Of a DNA stretch of 14,485 nt, positions 1 through 7,023 are shown piece after piece. This DNA is from Bacteroidota bacterium (GTDB lineage Bacteria > Bacteroidota > Bacteroidia > Cytophagales > Cyclobacteriaceae). The number at the start of each line of letters is the position of its first letter. The stretch's first letter is position 1. Below the pieces are notes generated by a model. It ran no database searches, was not told the DNA's origin, and worked only from the letters and a program-made list of their open reading frames with translations. Location: contig JAEZGH010000178.1 of the NCBI GenBank assembly GCA_023417065.1, forward strand, positions 1 to 14,485, read 5' to 3'. A program made the translations under genes and the position numbers.

Positions 1-1243
1 AGTCCAGGGAATAACTTCCTTTGTAACCCCAGATGTTTCTCGATTCATTTTGCGTGATCTGATCACCGTCAACAGGGTCGTTCAGGAAGAACGTGAAGTT
101 GGACACGAGATTAAAGTCGTACTTCGAATAATAGAACTGGTTCTCGAAGATGCCGCCATTATTCGTAGTCTTTAGATACCTGAGCCATGCATTCGTGCGT
201 GATGTTTCACCGCCTTCGGTGGGATCAATAGCACCAAATCTGCTGATGGTACCGTCTTCGACAGCGCGAAGCGGAATTTGTCCTGACGCGTCCCATCGGC
301 TGTTGAAGGTCGAGAGGCCGATGGTGAACGCTTCCCTGTCACCGCGATAGGCGTTGAATTTCCCCATCAGGTTCAGTCTGTTGAAGTGCTGGTTCTCCTG
401 AAAGTATCCATCCGTCCTGAAGTACTCGGAGGCAACGTAGGCATTCGTGCGCCAGTCGCCCTGCTGATTCTGCAGGATGTTGACAGCGTTGACATTTCTC
501 AACGTACCGAATCGGCCGCCTTCAACCTTCACCATATTCTGTCCAAGGATGGCAGGAGTGGAGAACGATGCATACCCTGCGGTGGTCATGTTCGCTTTGC
601 CGGCGTAATAGGGCCCCTTGTTAAAGTCGACGCTGCTTACCAGCTCCGGGATTACAAAGTGCAGGTCGGAATAGCCTTGTCCATGGGCATGCGACACCAT
701 ATTCACCGGAAGCCCATCTACTTCCAGGTTGATGTCCGTCCCGTGGTCAATGTCAAAGCCCCGGAGGAAGATCTGCTCCGCCTTTCCGCCACCTGCGTGT
801 TGCGCAATAAACAGTCCGGGTACCATTCTCAAAATATCCTGCGACGTGTTCACCGGCCGCAGCTTGATGTCAACCTGTGAGATTGTATTAACCTCACGGT
901 CGTGCTGATCCCTGATAACAACGTCAGCCAGGACAAGTTCTCCTTGTTCAAGTGTCGCGTTTACTACGGCGGTTTCGTTTGCACTTATGGTTATGGACTT
1001 CTCTGAAGACCGGTAGCCGACAGAGGTAAACACGACGGTATAGTTACCCGCAGGGATGTTCTTAATTGTGTATCGCCCCAGTTTGTCGGACGAGGTCCCT
1101 TTGTTGAGCTCCAATATAAGTATGTTAACATCGGACAGGGGAGTGTGCTGCTTATCCGTCACCGCGCCACCGATGCTTCCCTGACCAAATGCGATATTCA
1201 TGGCAAGGCATACCAGCCCAGCCAGTGGTACAAAAAACTTCAT
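1..1243 (-). CDS. TonB-dependent outer-membrane receptor, N-terminal part (3' end beyond window)
   Basis: The gene encodes an energy-coupled outer-membrane transporter. The minus strand is open from an ATG at 1243 to the left edge, giving about 414 residues of the N-terminus. Residues 1-20 are a signal peptide (MKFFVPLAGL start, cut near AFG-Q). Residues 22-100 form a carboxypeptidase-regulatory-like beta domain (GAVTDKQHTPLSDVNI, then LGRYTIKNIPAGNYTV). Residues 109-230 are the plug, with QDILRMVPGLFI, RGFDIDHGTDI and DGLPVNMVSHAHGQGY, and the barrel begins after that. The His-rich plug stretch HAHGQGYSDLHF is notable. The gene follows a His-rich small gene on the same strand, which suggests a metal or metal-complex substrate; that is inference. 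The family call is firm, the substrate is not. An upstream in-frame ATG is ruled out because the ATG at 1247 runs straight into TGA. Confidence 0.95.
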   Translation of the reverse strand, partial: MKFFVPLAGLVCLAMNIAFGQGSIGGAVTDKQHTPLSDVNILILELNKGTSSDKLGRYTIKNIPAGNYTVVFTSVGYRSSEKSITISANETAVVNATLEQGELVLADVVIRDQHDREVNTISQVDIKLRPVNTSQDILRMVPGLFIAQHAGGGKAEQIFLRGFDIDHGTDINLEVDGLPVNMVSHAHGQGYSDLHFVIPELVSSVDFNKGPYYAGKANMTTAGYASFSTPAILGQNMVKVEGGRFGTLRNVNAVNILQNQQGDWRTNAYVASEYFRTDGYFQENQHFNRLNLMGKFNAYRGDREAFTIGLSTFNSRWDASGQIPLRAVEDGTISRFGAIDPTEGGETSRTNAWLRYLKTTNNGGIFENQFYYSKYDFNLVSNFTFFLNDPVDGDQITQNESRNIWGYKGSYSLD

Positions 1244-1278
1244 CACATGGTTTAAAAAAGACTAAAAATGATTCTCGT

Positions 1279-1298
1279 CACGCCGCACAATCGGCGTG
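1279..1298 (-). promoter_or_regulatory. GC-rich hairpin in leader of the TonB receptor gene
   Basis: A perfect 7-bp stem CACGCCG/CGGCGTG encloses a 6-nt loop, 36 bp before the receptor ATG. Read on the minus strand it is followed about 10 nt later by a short T stretch. It could be an attenuator, a terminator of the preceding His-rich gene, or an mRNA-stabilising leader. The structure is plain in the sequence; the role is not. Confidence 0.45.
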
Positions 1299-1304
1299 GA
1301 AGGT

Positions 1305-1325
1305 ATTGTGTTAGATTGACACAAT
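1305..1325. promoter_or_regulatory. Perfect inverted repeat ATTGTGT-N7-ACACAAT, candidate operator
   Basis: A 21-bp dyad with perfect 7-bp AT-rich arms lies between the His-rich gene and the TonB receptor gene, 19 bp after the stop of the former. Its size and symmetry fit a dimeric regulator site such as those used by Fur/Zur/MntR-type metal regulators, but it does not match a consensus that I recognise. It could also fold as a weak stem in RNA. Confidence 0.45.
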
Positions 1326-1343
1326 GTAAGGAAACACGCTCTT

Positions 1344-1724
1344 TTATAATTGGGGAGGGGGTGTCAACGGCAGGAGTATGGGTTTCAACACATCAGCAAT
1401 GGTGTTGATATGAATTGCTGTAAAGAGTCGGTTTCGAAAGGTAAAAACAGGTGGATTCTGGGTGTACAGGAAGAAACTCAGGACTGAAGGCAGGGCGTTT
1501 TCCGGCTCCGGTGCGTCGTGTTGACTGTGCGAGACATTCGTATGCTTATGCGAGTGGGGATGGTCGTGATCACGCACGCTGTGATGATGGCCGTGGCTGT
1601 GGTGATGCGCTGATAAGTGGTGATGTTCAGCGAGATAGTGCAGCAAGTCGTGGCCGACCTCCAGCGTTCCGGAGAACACCATCGACACGGAATAAACGAT
1701 CAATAATATTGCTGCACCCCTCAT
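1344..1724 (-). CDS. Small histidine-rich membrane or exported protein, probable metal-binding
   Basis: This is a 126-residue protein starting at the ATG at 1724. A GTG at 1742 would add six residues, but ATG gives a more typical positively charged N-terminus before the hydrophobic segment. Residues 3-20 (AAILLIVYSVSMVFSG) form a signal anchor or signal peptide. It is followed by GHDLLHYLAEHHHLSAHHHSH and further clusters up to residue 67, with about 20 His in roughly 45 residues. Such tracts bind Zn, Ni, Co or Cu. The C-terminus has a second moderately hydrophobic stretch (LPSVLSFFLYT). I recognise the general type, a small His-rich protein upstream of a TonB receptor in Bacteroidota, but no named family. 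It is probably transcribed with the TonB receptor gene 100 bp downstream, in which case it would bind or buffer the transported metal in the periplasm. Confidence 0.72.
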   Translation of the reverse strand: MRGAAILLIVYSVSMVFSGTLEVGHDLLHYLAEHHHLSAHHHSHGHHHSVRDHDHPHSHKHTNVSHSQHDAPEPENALPSVLSFFLYTQNPPVFTFRNRLFTAIHINTIADVLKPILLPLTPPPQL

Positions 1725-2260
1725 GGCGCCGCAAAGTAGCACTTTCCCGCGGCTGCCGAAATTCCATTTTTACAAAAGCTCTGCGGGTGGCCAGGCGGTT
1801 GGCTGGGCCAACGCCCTAACGTAATGAAAATGGGTGCATTAAAAGGTGAATTCTGGTCGCCATACTGACGTAATGATTTGACTCGTTCTCAACTGAATGG
1901 TCGTTTGCTTGGGTAAAGTTTTTATTTAGGTTTGCCAGCCGCGGTTCACCCTCTATGGTGGTGCCGGCAACATGATCTTTCTTTTTTTTTAAAGTACAAT
2001 TAACCATCTTAGTGCGTTTTTCAGAGCTTTGTCCACTCTCTCTCCACTCTTCTTATTAGTTTTTTCGTTCTGATTCCAAATTCCTTGTCTTTGATGGTGG
2101 TGTTTTACACCTCTTCCAGTTTCCAGTCAGGTGACAGTTTATGATTACGAAGTTCTTAAACCGTCTGCGCCGCAATCCAGTTTCCCACGAGCACCCAGCA
2201 GTTCCACAACACTGCACTCTTAAAGAGCTTACAGCCAGCTGAAAATATTTCCTGTATTTA
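1725..2260. other. Intergenic region without a supported gene
   Basis: About 535 bp lie between the divergent His-rich gene and the arsR-type gene. Reading frames here are short, have no recognisable domain and lack convincing starts. A bulged hairpin lies at 1794-1815, and there is a nine-T run near 1982. The promoters of both divergent genes must lie here or at its edges. Nothing else was recognised. Confidence 0.6.
1794..1815. other. Bulged hairpin upstream of the His-rich gene
   Basis: The arms GGC-g-GTTGGC and GCCAAC-GCC enclose a TGG loop, giving nine pairs with one bulged G. It lies about 70 bp upstream of the His-rich gene and could be in its leader. No T-run follows on either strand, so a classical terminator is unlikely. 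The role is unknown. Confidence 0.35.
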
Positions 2261-2261
2261 G

Positions 2262-2308
2262 TTTTGCAACCATGTAATTGCGTGTATATTTGCAACCATA
2301 TAGTTGCA
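2262..2308 (+). promoter_or_regulatory. Bacteroidota-type promoter with two overlapping operator palindromes
   Basis: A -33 element TTTG (2263-2266) and a -7 element TATATTTG (2285-2292, matching TAnnTTTG) are separated by 18 bp, close to the known Bacteroidota consensus. Two related dyads sit on these boxes. TGCAAC-CATGTA-ATTGCG (2265-2282) overlaps the -33 box, and TGCAAC-CATATA-GTTGCA (2291-2308, perfect 6-bp arms) overlaps the end of the -7 box. Their starts are 26 bp apart. This arrangement fits autorepression by the downstream ArsR-family protein. Confidence 0.75.
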
Positions 2309-2318
2309 AAGAAAAGAT

Positions 2319-2645
2319 ATGAAAACACGACGTGATGTATTTCAGGCAATAGCAGACCCCACCAGGAGAGCGATCCTATTATTACTTGCCGCTCAGGCAA
2401 TGACACCTAATGCCATCGCTGAAGAATTCAACACAAGCCGACAGGCCGTATCAAAACACATCCAGATCCTCACCGAATGCGAACTGGTGAAGCAGGAGCA
2501 GCGAGGGCGGGAAATCTACTATCACATCCACGCCACAAAAATCAATGAAGTCGACGCCTGGGTTCAAAAACTCAGGAAGGTCCTCGAAAGCCAGTTCTCG
2601 CAATTAGATAAAGTATTGTCCAACCTCAAAAAACAACGCAAATGA
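2319..2645 (+). CDS. ArsR-family winged-helix transcriptional regulator
   Basis: This is a 108-residue repressor. The chosen start is the ATG at 2319; an in-frame TTG at 2304 is rejected because it lies inside the operator palindrome and would overlap the likely transcription start. The opening RRDVFQAIADPTRRAIL is the typical first helix of the ArsR/SmtB fold. The recognition helix-turn-helix is around residues 28-52 (MTPNAIAEEFNTSRQAVSKH), followed by the wing EQRGREIYYH (60-69). No cysteine metal site is seen (one Cys only, in TECELV), so it is probably not a metal sensor. It belongs to the SdpR-like subgroup commonly paired with SRPBCC proteins. Its stop overlaps the next start (ATGA), so the two are translated together. 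Confidence 0.93.
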   Translation: MKTRRDVFQAIADPTRRAILLLLAAQAMTPNAIAEEFNTSRQAVSKHIQILTECELVKQEQRGREIYYHIHATKINEVDAWVQKLRKVLESQFSQLDKVLSNLKKQRK

Positions 2646-3142
2646 ACCACAACCTGCAATTCGAATTTACTGTTGACAAAACAGCGAAAAAAGCATTTAT
2701 CACCCGCGAGTTTGATGCAGAGCTCTCATTGGTATGGGATGCTTTCACCAAAGCCGAACTACTCGACCAGTGGGTAGCACCAAAACCTTATATGTCTAGA
2801 ACAAAATACATGGACTTCAAAGTAGGAGGCCGCAGGTTCTATGCAATGGTCAGTCCCGATGGCGCTGAGTTCTGGTCGCTTCAAACATACCTGGCCATCA
2901 ATCCGAAAACTCATTTCAAAATGTTCAATGCATTCGCGGACAAGGACGAGAATCCTCAACTCCCCGGATCGGAATGGGACTACACCTTCACTGAAAAAGA
3001 GGGACGAACCATAGTGCACATCACCATTTACAATGAATCTCTTGAGCGCATGGAGAAGATGATCGAAATGGGCTTCGTTGAAGGGTTCAAAGCTGCATTG
3101 GCAAATCTGGAAAGTGTGCTGGCAACGGTTTCTGATTCCTGA
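2642..3142 (+). CDS. AHSA1-family SRPBCC-domain protein
   Basis: The protein has 166 residues and is of the Activator of Hsp90 ATPase homolog 1-like (START/Bet v1 fold) family. The SRPBCC signature appears as ITREFDAELSLVWDAFTKAE, then LLDQWVAPKP, followed by beta strands (KVGGRRFYAMVSPDG, TYLAINPKTHF, EWDYTFTEKEGRTIVHI) and the long C-terminal helix ending GFVEGFKAALANLESVL. Such proteins have a deep hydrophobic cavity and probably bind a small ligand; the exact ligand is unknown for this family. The ATGA overlap with the ArsR-type gene shows translational coupling. The pair is a common two-gene cassette in Bacteroidota and probably shares the autoregulated promoter upstream. Confidence 0.92.
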   Translation: MNHNLQFEFTVDKTAKKAFITREFDAELSLVWDAFTKAELLDQWVAPKPYMSRTKYMDFKVGGRRFYAMVSPDGAEFWSLQTYLAINPKTHFKMFNAFADKDENPQLPGSEWDYTFTEKEGRTIVHITIYNESLERMEKMIEMGFVEGFKAALANLESVLATVSDS

Positions 3143-3157
3143 TAGCTGATTGAAACC

Positions 3158-3170
3158 GCTTCGGCGAAGC
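3158..3170 (+). terminator. Weak hairpin after the ArsR/AHSA1 operon
   Basis: A five-bp stem GCTTC/GAAGC with loop GGC lies just after the AHSA1 gene. It has no U-tract, so it is only a tentative terminator. Confidence 0.3.
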
Positions 3171-3220
3171 TCCAAACTTCCCCAGGAAATTATCGTCCCT
3201 TCAAAAACCTCTATCCGGCA

Positions 3221-3433
3221 TCAGGCGGAATCGAACCCAGATGAGTTCGCCGTCTTGAATGAAGGAGCTTCAAAAAATGTATAAATGCATTCTCGTGAGT
3301 AGCTGTCTTTTGAATATCTGTCCCAAGAATTTCGGCCTGGCCGGCCTCGTTTAGCTTCTGAACCTGATTTGTCAGTCGTGAAGGCGCAAAGGCCCAGCAG
3401 TGTCAGAAATATTATGTTTTTCCCTGGAATCAT
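3221..3433 (-). pseudogene. Possible frameshifted remnant of a small exported protein
   Basis: From the ATG at 3433 the frame starts like a signal peptide (MIPGKNIIFLTLLGLCAFT) and continues as an unconvincing low-complexity tail. In the +1 frame the same DNA reads SRLTNQVQKLNEAGQAEILG and continues with a more protein-like composition to the same region. Neither frame alone gives a whole plausible protein. The simplest reading is a small gene broken by a frameshift around 3370-3395, but it may equally be chance. No family was recognised. Confidence 0.2.
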
Positions 3434-3787
3434 AAAATGCTTCGTGCGATGACTGTGGTTATCTCCATTGAGGTTTCTGACAAACCGAAATATAACAACT
3501 CATTTTGCAATCATGCTCTGCGTTGTCCAATTTCGCCTAACCCTTCCTCATTTGCTCAGGAATTGTTCAGACCAAGTGGTATCTTTAGAAAACCACACGA
3601 AGTATCGTTATTCTCGGAGTGCTGCTGTATCTTTATTTGAATACCCGCTCCTTGAAGGCATAATGGGTGGGCACCACACATCCTGTTATTCATTGGATCT
3701 GCCCTCTCATTTTGTATTCTGTTGCCCATTCTTTATAATTGTATACTGCACACTTATGTCCAACTACGCGCCATATTGACTGACTAA

Positions 3788-4687
3788 ATGAGAAGAATTG
3801 CCACCGCCGCGCTTGTATTGTGTTTCGTGCCATTTTTGCTTGAGGCACAGGAGATCATCAATCTTTACAACGGCACGATCCCAAATGCTAAGGTAACGGC
3901 ATCGCCCGAAACCGACGCTCCGATATTCCGGGGCATGTACCGCAAAACGGCGTTCCCCACACTGGAGGTCTTCCGCGCAGACGAAGCCAAATCCACCGGC
4001 GCTGCCGTAATAATCTGTCCGGGTGGGGGATACAGTGTCATCGTGTATGAGGGAGAGGGCGTATTAACTGCCAAAGAGCTCGCCAAAAATGGTATCACGG
4101 CATTCGTTCTCAAGTACCGCCTTCCCAGTGACTCTACGATGCAGGACAAATCCATCGGGCCTTTGCAGGATGTTCAGCAGGCAATCAAACTGGTGCGCGA
4201 GCGGGCAAAGGATTGGAATGTTGACGCCAGCAAGATCGGCATAATGGGTTTCTCCGCAGGTGGCCATCTCGCTTCCACAGGCGCTACGCATTACAAGAAG
4301 TCCCTCATTGACAACGCTAACAACACAAGTCTGCGTCCGGATTTCCAGGTTCTCGTCTATCCCGTAATCAGCATGCGCGACAGCCTCACGCACCGCGATT
4401 CCCGGAATCAGCTACTTGGCGAAACACCGTCAGACGAAGCTATCAGGGAATTCTCCAACGAATTACAAATAACTTCCGACGCACCACCTGCTTTCATCAC
4501 CTTCGCCACCGACGACAAACTCGTTGATGTCAACAATGGCATTGCCTACTACCAGGCACTAAGACACAACAACGTGGATGTGGAGATGCACCTATACTCC
4601 AAGGGCGGGCACGGTTTCATCTTCCGTGAAAAAAGCTGGATTGAGCCGCTCTTGCACTGGATGAGGAAAAATAAGCTGGTCAATTGA
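3788..4687 (+). CDS. Exported alpha/beta-hydrolase, esterase/acetyl-xylan-esterase-like
   Basis: The protein has 299 residues with a signal peptide at 1-20 (RRIATAALVLCFVPFLLEA, cut before QEI). The fold is the alpha/beta-hydrolase of the BD-FAE/acetyl-esterase-like group. The oxyanion-side motif is CPGGGY at 77-82, and the nucleophile elbow GFSAGGHL at 154-161 contains catalytic Ser156. The acid is Asp242 or Asp243 in FATDDKLVDVNNG, and the base is His275 in SKGGHGF. All triad positions are present, and the length fits the family. It should cleave ester bonds, plausibly acetyl or feruloyl groups on plant polysaccharides, in the periplasm or outside the cell. The substrate is inferred from family resemblance only. 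No glycan-utilisation genes lie beside it, so it appears to stand alone. Confidence 0.9.
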   Translation: MRRIATAALVLCFVPFLLEAQEIINLYNGTIPNAKVTASPETDAPIFRGMYRKTAFPTLEVFRADEAKSTGAAVIICPGGGYSVIVYEGEGVLTAKELAKNGITAFVLKYRLPSDSTMQDKSIGPLQDVQQAIKLVRERAKDWNVDASKIGIMGFSAGGHLASTGATHYKKSLIDNANNTSLRPDFQVLVYPVISMRDSLTHRDSRNQLLGETPSDEAIREFSNELQITSDAPPAFITFATDDKLVDVNNGIAYYQALRHNNVDVEMHLYSKGGHGFIFREKSWIEPLLHWMRKNKLVN

Positions 4688-4754
4688 GAATCCTGATTCC
4701 TGATTGTGCGTTTCCTGTCCGATATCGTGTGTACTCTTCTAAGGTCATCATTAT

Positions 4755-5285
4755 TCAAACCTTTAGCTCTTCAAACTTCAGCAATTCCAGATAAGGGTCG
4801 CCGGTTAAACCCAGGGCAATCCAGAATGCAGGCTCGGTCTTGTGTCCCTGTCGTTTCAGTTCAATAATCCGTTGTCGGAATTCCTCACCGGACGTATTTA
4901 GCAGCTTGTATTCGGCGATCATATGCCTGTATGCAAACTGCTGCTTTGTAGGGATGGCTTGTCCAAAGATCTCAATGCCGAAGTCGTCAATCCTGAAATT
5001 GGCTACTACGGACAGCGTACCGGATGTTTCACGTTCCCTGACCGCAAATCCCGCTTCATTATCAAAGTTGTTTTCAATGGATTGAATGAATTCCGACTTA
5101 TCAGCGAAACAACAAATAATATCAAGATCGCTGCTTTCAATGTCGATGTTAATGGGAATTGTACCAACGAGAAGCGGGTCGTATTGCTTGAGCTTCGCCA
5201 GGATTTTATTGCCGGACAACGTCGCGTATGCCTGCCGTTGGCGAGGGGTGCCGTTTCGCAAATACTCTATGGTTTCGAAATTCAT
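4755..5285 (-). CDS. DUF4269 protein, nucleotidyltransferase-like
   Basis: The protein has 176 residues. The ATG at 5285 is chosen because a GGAG sits about 9 nt upstream and DUF4269 proteins begin at this point (MNFETIEYLRNGTPRQRQAY). An in-frame start at 5333 would overlap the previous gene. The sequence has the hallmark of a polymerase-beta-like nucleotidyltransferase: GT at 41-42, then SSDLDII with Asp53 and Asp55, and a possible third carboxylate Glu105 in GIEIFGQ. The conserved block IPTKQQFAYRHMIAEYKLL and the C-terminal KTEPAFWIALGLTGDPYLELL are typical of DUF4269. The family is known by fold prediction, and its substrate has not been established to my knowledge. The gene follows the DUF4240 gene by 25 bp on the same strand and is probably in one operon with it. 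Confidence 0.88.
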   Translation of the reverse strand: MNFETIEYLRNGTPRQRQAYATLSGNKILAKLKQYDPLLVGTIPINIDIESSDLDIICCFADKSEFIQSIENNFDNEAGFAVRERETSGTLSVVANFRIDDFGIEIFGQAIPTKQQFAYRHMIAEYKLLNTSGEEFRQRIIELKRQGHKTEPAFWIALGLTGDPYLELLKFEELKV

Positions 5286-5310
5286 ATTTACAAACTCCCT
5301 TCTGCCTGTC

Positions 5311-5943
5311 CTAATGTGTCCATAATCTAGCAAACAATCTCGGGCAAATTTTCTTCATACTTTCCGGGTCGTCTTCTCTCCACGTAAATTCGAATTGCGG
5401 ATAAAACCCTTCTTTGGTCTTAAAGTTATCGTTGTCAATATAATCGTATAAATCGGCTCCTGTTTTTTGTTTGAATGCTTCAAGGGCGACATACCAAAAG
5501 CTCTCGAAGTCATACACTTCAGCGCTTTCATTGACTTCGCTTATCAAGCTGTCTGGATTCTGTTTTGCTTTGTAATAAGCGTCTTTGCCCCTTGAAATAA
5601 CCCAATTTCTAAAATATTCAAAGCCGTCATCGGAGCAACCTCCGTTCATGATGTAGCCCGCGCACCACATCTCGGAATTGTACGTATCGTACAAAAGTTT
5701 GTCCGTTCGCAAGCGAAATCCTATCATTTCCGTGGCGGTCAATTTGCCAATTTCCTCGATTAAAAATTCTTCCTGGTCATCCTGGGTTGATGTCTGTCTT
5801 AATGAACTGTCAATTATTGCCCAGTATAGATCCTCATCAAGCATTTCTGCCGTTCTGGTCAGATTTGGGCTTTCCGAACTTAGCTTATGTTCCTGATTTC
5901 CGGAATTCTTTTTTTTGCCGAAGAGCTTGTCAAATATCCCCAT
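5311..5943 (-). CDS. DUF4240-domain protein
   Basis: The protein has 210 residues. It begins with MGIFDKLFGKKK, a charged amphipathic leader common in Bacteroidota cytosolic proteins, followed by a polar linker to about residue 34. The DUF4240 domain starts at DEDLYWAIIDSSLRQT and includes LTATEMIGFRLRTDKLLYD and the signature WCAGYIMNGGCSDDGFEYFR at 93-112, then NWVISRGKDAYYKAKQNPDS. No signal peptide or membrane segment is seen, so it is likely cytoplasmic. The function of DUF4240 is unknown; it is often found in small, scattered, possibly polymorphic immunity-like gene neighbourhoods, but nothing here proves that. It is the first gene of a probable two-gene unit with DUF4269. Confidence 0.88.
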   Translation of the reverse strand: MGIFDKLFGKKKNSGNQEHKLSSESPNLTRTAEMLDEDLYWAIIDSSLRQTSTQDDQEEFLIEEIGKLTATEMIGFRLRTDKLLYDTYNSEMWCAGYIMNGGCSDDGFEYFRNWVISRGKDAYYKAKQNPDSLISEVNESAEVYDFESFWYVALEAFKQKTGADLYDYIDNDNFKTKEGFYPQFEFTWREDDPESMKKICPRLFARLWTH

Positions 5944-5967
5944 AATTGTGCGTCATTTTTGTGCAAC

Positions 5968-5975
5968 CAAACATA
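5968..5975 (-). promoter_or_regulatory. Candidate -7 box for the DUF4240-DUF4269 unit
   Basis: On the minus strand TATGTTTG matches the Bacteroidota -7 consensus TAnnTTTG exactly and ends 24 bp before the DUF4240 ATG. No good -33 TTTG lies at the expected distance, so this is a tentative call. Confidence 0.4.
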
Positions 5976-6203
5976 GTTAATGACTCTGAGTGATATCCAC
6001 AAGGGATACCAGCGTTGTTGTGGACAACTTCTCCAATGGTACTATTCACAAGCGCCACCGAGGCAGTTCTTTTACCGGAAGTTTAGAATGGAGAGGCGGC
6101 TTCAGGCATTGAGACTTGAAATCTTTTCGCGATGGAAAGGAAATACGTGCAGCGGCAAGGGCGGATATTACGATTGATACGGGGCTGCGCGAAGAAGCAA
6201 CCC

Positions 6204-6779
6204 TCACCTGCGGCTACTGGCTTTGGTGCGGATTCTGCTTAACGTTTCTCTCCTGATGCCCAGGAAAGACGCTATGTGCTGCAGGGGAAAACGCAAAGCC
6301 AGGGCGGGGAATCGGGTTGTCAGGTAGCGATAGCGCTCTTCGGCACTGTACAACGCGTACATTTCCTTGTACGAGTTCTCTTCAACGACCATCGCTTCCA
6401 GTACCGCGCGACCAATGGATTGCAACTCGGGCGATGTGTCATAAAGGGAGATCAGCCGGTTCTTATAGAATCGTACAAGCACGGAATCTTCATTTGCCTG
6501 TATCGTAAGCTTTGACGGTTCGTCTTTCGACAGACTGGCCATGTTCGTCACGCAATGGCCTTCAAGGTGCAGGCCTGTAGATACCTCTTCACCGTCGTTG
6601 TTATAGAAACTCCGGAGACTGCCGGAGTCGATATAATCCACGAAACGACAGATCTGCCCTTCAGCAACGATAATGTCATGCTTCCGCACGATGTGGACTT
6701 CGAGAATACCACTAAGGAGTTCCCAGGCTTCATCTGAAAGCAACTGATGGCTTTCAATGAACAATTTGAAACGCAGCAT
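6204..6779 (-). CDS. Crp/Fnr-family transcriptional regulator
   Basis: The protein has 191 residues starting at the ATG at 6779; an in-frame TTG at 6794 would add five residues. Residues 20-110 form a cyclic-nucleotide-binding-like beta barrel (VRKHDIIVAEGQICRFVDYI, DSGSLRSFYNNDGEEVSTGL). The residues that bind cAMP phosphate in E. coli Crp are not clearly kept, which is normal for Bacteroidota members of this group. A dimerisation helix follows (EEERY-like region YALYSAEERYRYL, 141-153), then the helix-turn-helix FPLQHIASFLGIRRETLSRI at 164-183. The gene diverges from the SnoaL-like gene, and a shared 244-bp promoter region makes mutual control plausible. The ligand is unknown. Confidence 0.9.
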   Translation of the reverse strand: MLRFKLFIESHQLLSDEAWELLSGILEVHIVRKHDIIVAEGQICRFVDYIDSGSLRSFYNNDGEEVSTGLHLEGHCVTNMASLSKDEPSKLTIQANEDSVLVRFYKNRLISLYDTSPELQSIGRAVLEAMVVEENSYKEMYALYSAEERYRYLTTRFPALALRFPLQHIASFLGIRRETLSRIRTKASSRR

Positions 6780-6919
6780 GGACGGTTTAGACAAAACGGA
6801 ATTATTTATTCTTAAGAAAGAACGAATGCAATGCAGCTTTGTTTAATCCGGCTGGCGATATTTTCAGTACTCATGCTCACTTTTTGATTATTGTCACACG
6901 TTTCAAGGTACGGCGCGGA

Positions 6920-6927
6920 TAGTTTTG
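6920..6927 (+). promoter_or_regulatory. Candidate -7 box upstream of the SnoaL-like gene
   Basis: TAGTTTTG matches TAnnTTTG in the region between the Crp/Fnr gene and the SnoaL-like gene, about 97 bp before the latter. The best upstream TTG (6891-6893) is rather far away at 26 bp, so the promoter is uncertain. Confidence 0.3.
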
Positions 6928-7023
6928 CTTTGGAAACGGTTCAAATGCTATTTGGTAAAAACTTATTAATAACTGGCCCGGCGTCCGTTTCCAGATCCAA
7001 ATCTATATATCCCAAAAAACAAC

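Larger units (their letters stand above)
3143..3787. other. Long gap with a weak hairpin and a possible decayed ORF
   Basis: About 645 bp lie between the AHSA1 gene and the hydrolase gene on the same strand. A GCTTC-GGC-GAAGC hairpin lies at 3158-3170, 16 bp after the AHSA1 stop, and may end that transcript, though no T-run follows. The minus strand at 3221-3433 has a possible small broken gene, described separately. The rest (3434-3787) has only short frames with no recognised content. Confidence 0.5.

Noticed and set aside
386..880. 164-residue plus-strand ORF
   Set aside because: It lies antisense to the TonB receptor plug and barrel, which is clearly the real coding sequence.
2056..2406. 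116-residue minus-strand ORF
   Set aside because: It overlaps the arsR-type promoter and coding start, and has no recognisable domain.
3215..3250. tRNA-like T-arm (GGTTCGATTCC on the minus strand)
   Set aside because: The flanking five-base arms do not pair (CTGGG against CCGCC), and no acceptor or anticodon arm is found.
4684..4710. Short direct repeat CTGATTCCTGAT after two genes (also near 3132)
   Set aside because: It is too short to be called an element, with only two occurrences in the window.
5980..6177. 65-residue plus-strand ORF between the DUF4240 and Crp/Fnr genes
   Set aside because: There is no recognised family and no clear ribosome-binding site, and the composition is not convincing. 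The 260-bp gap is treated as non-coding.
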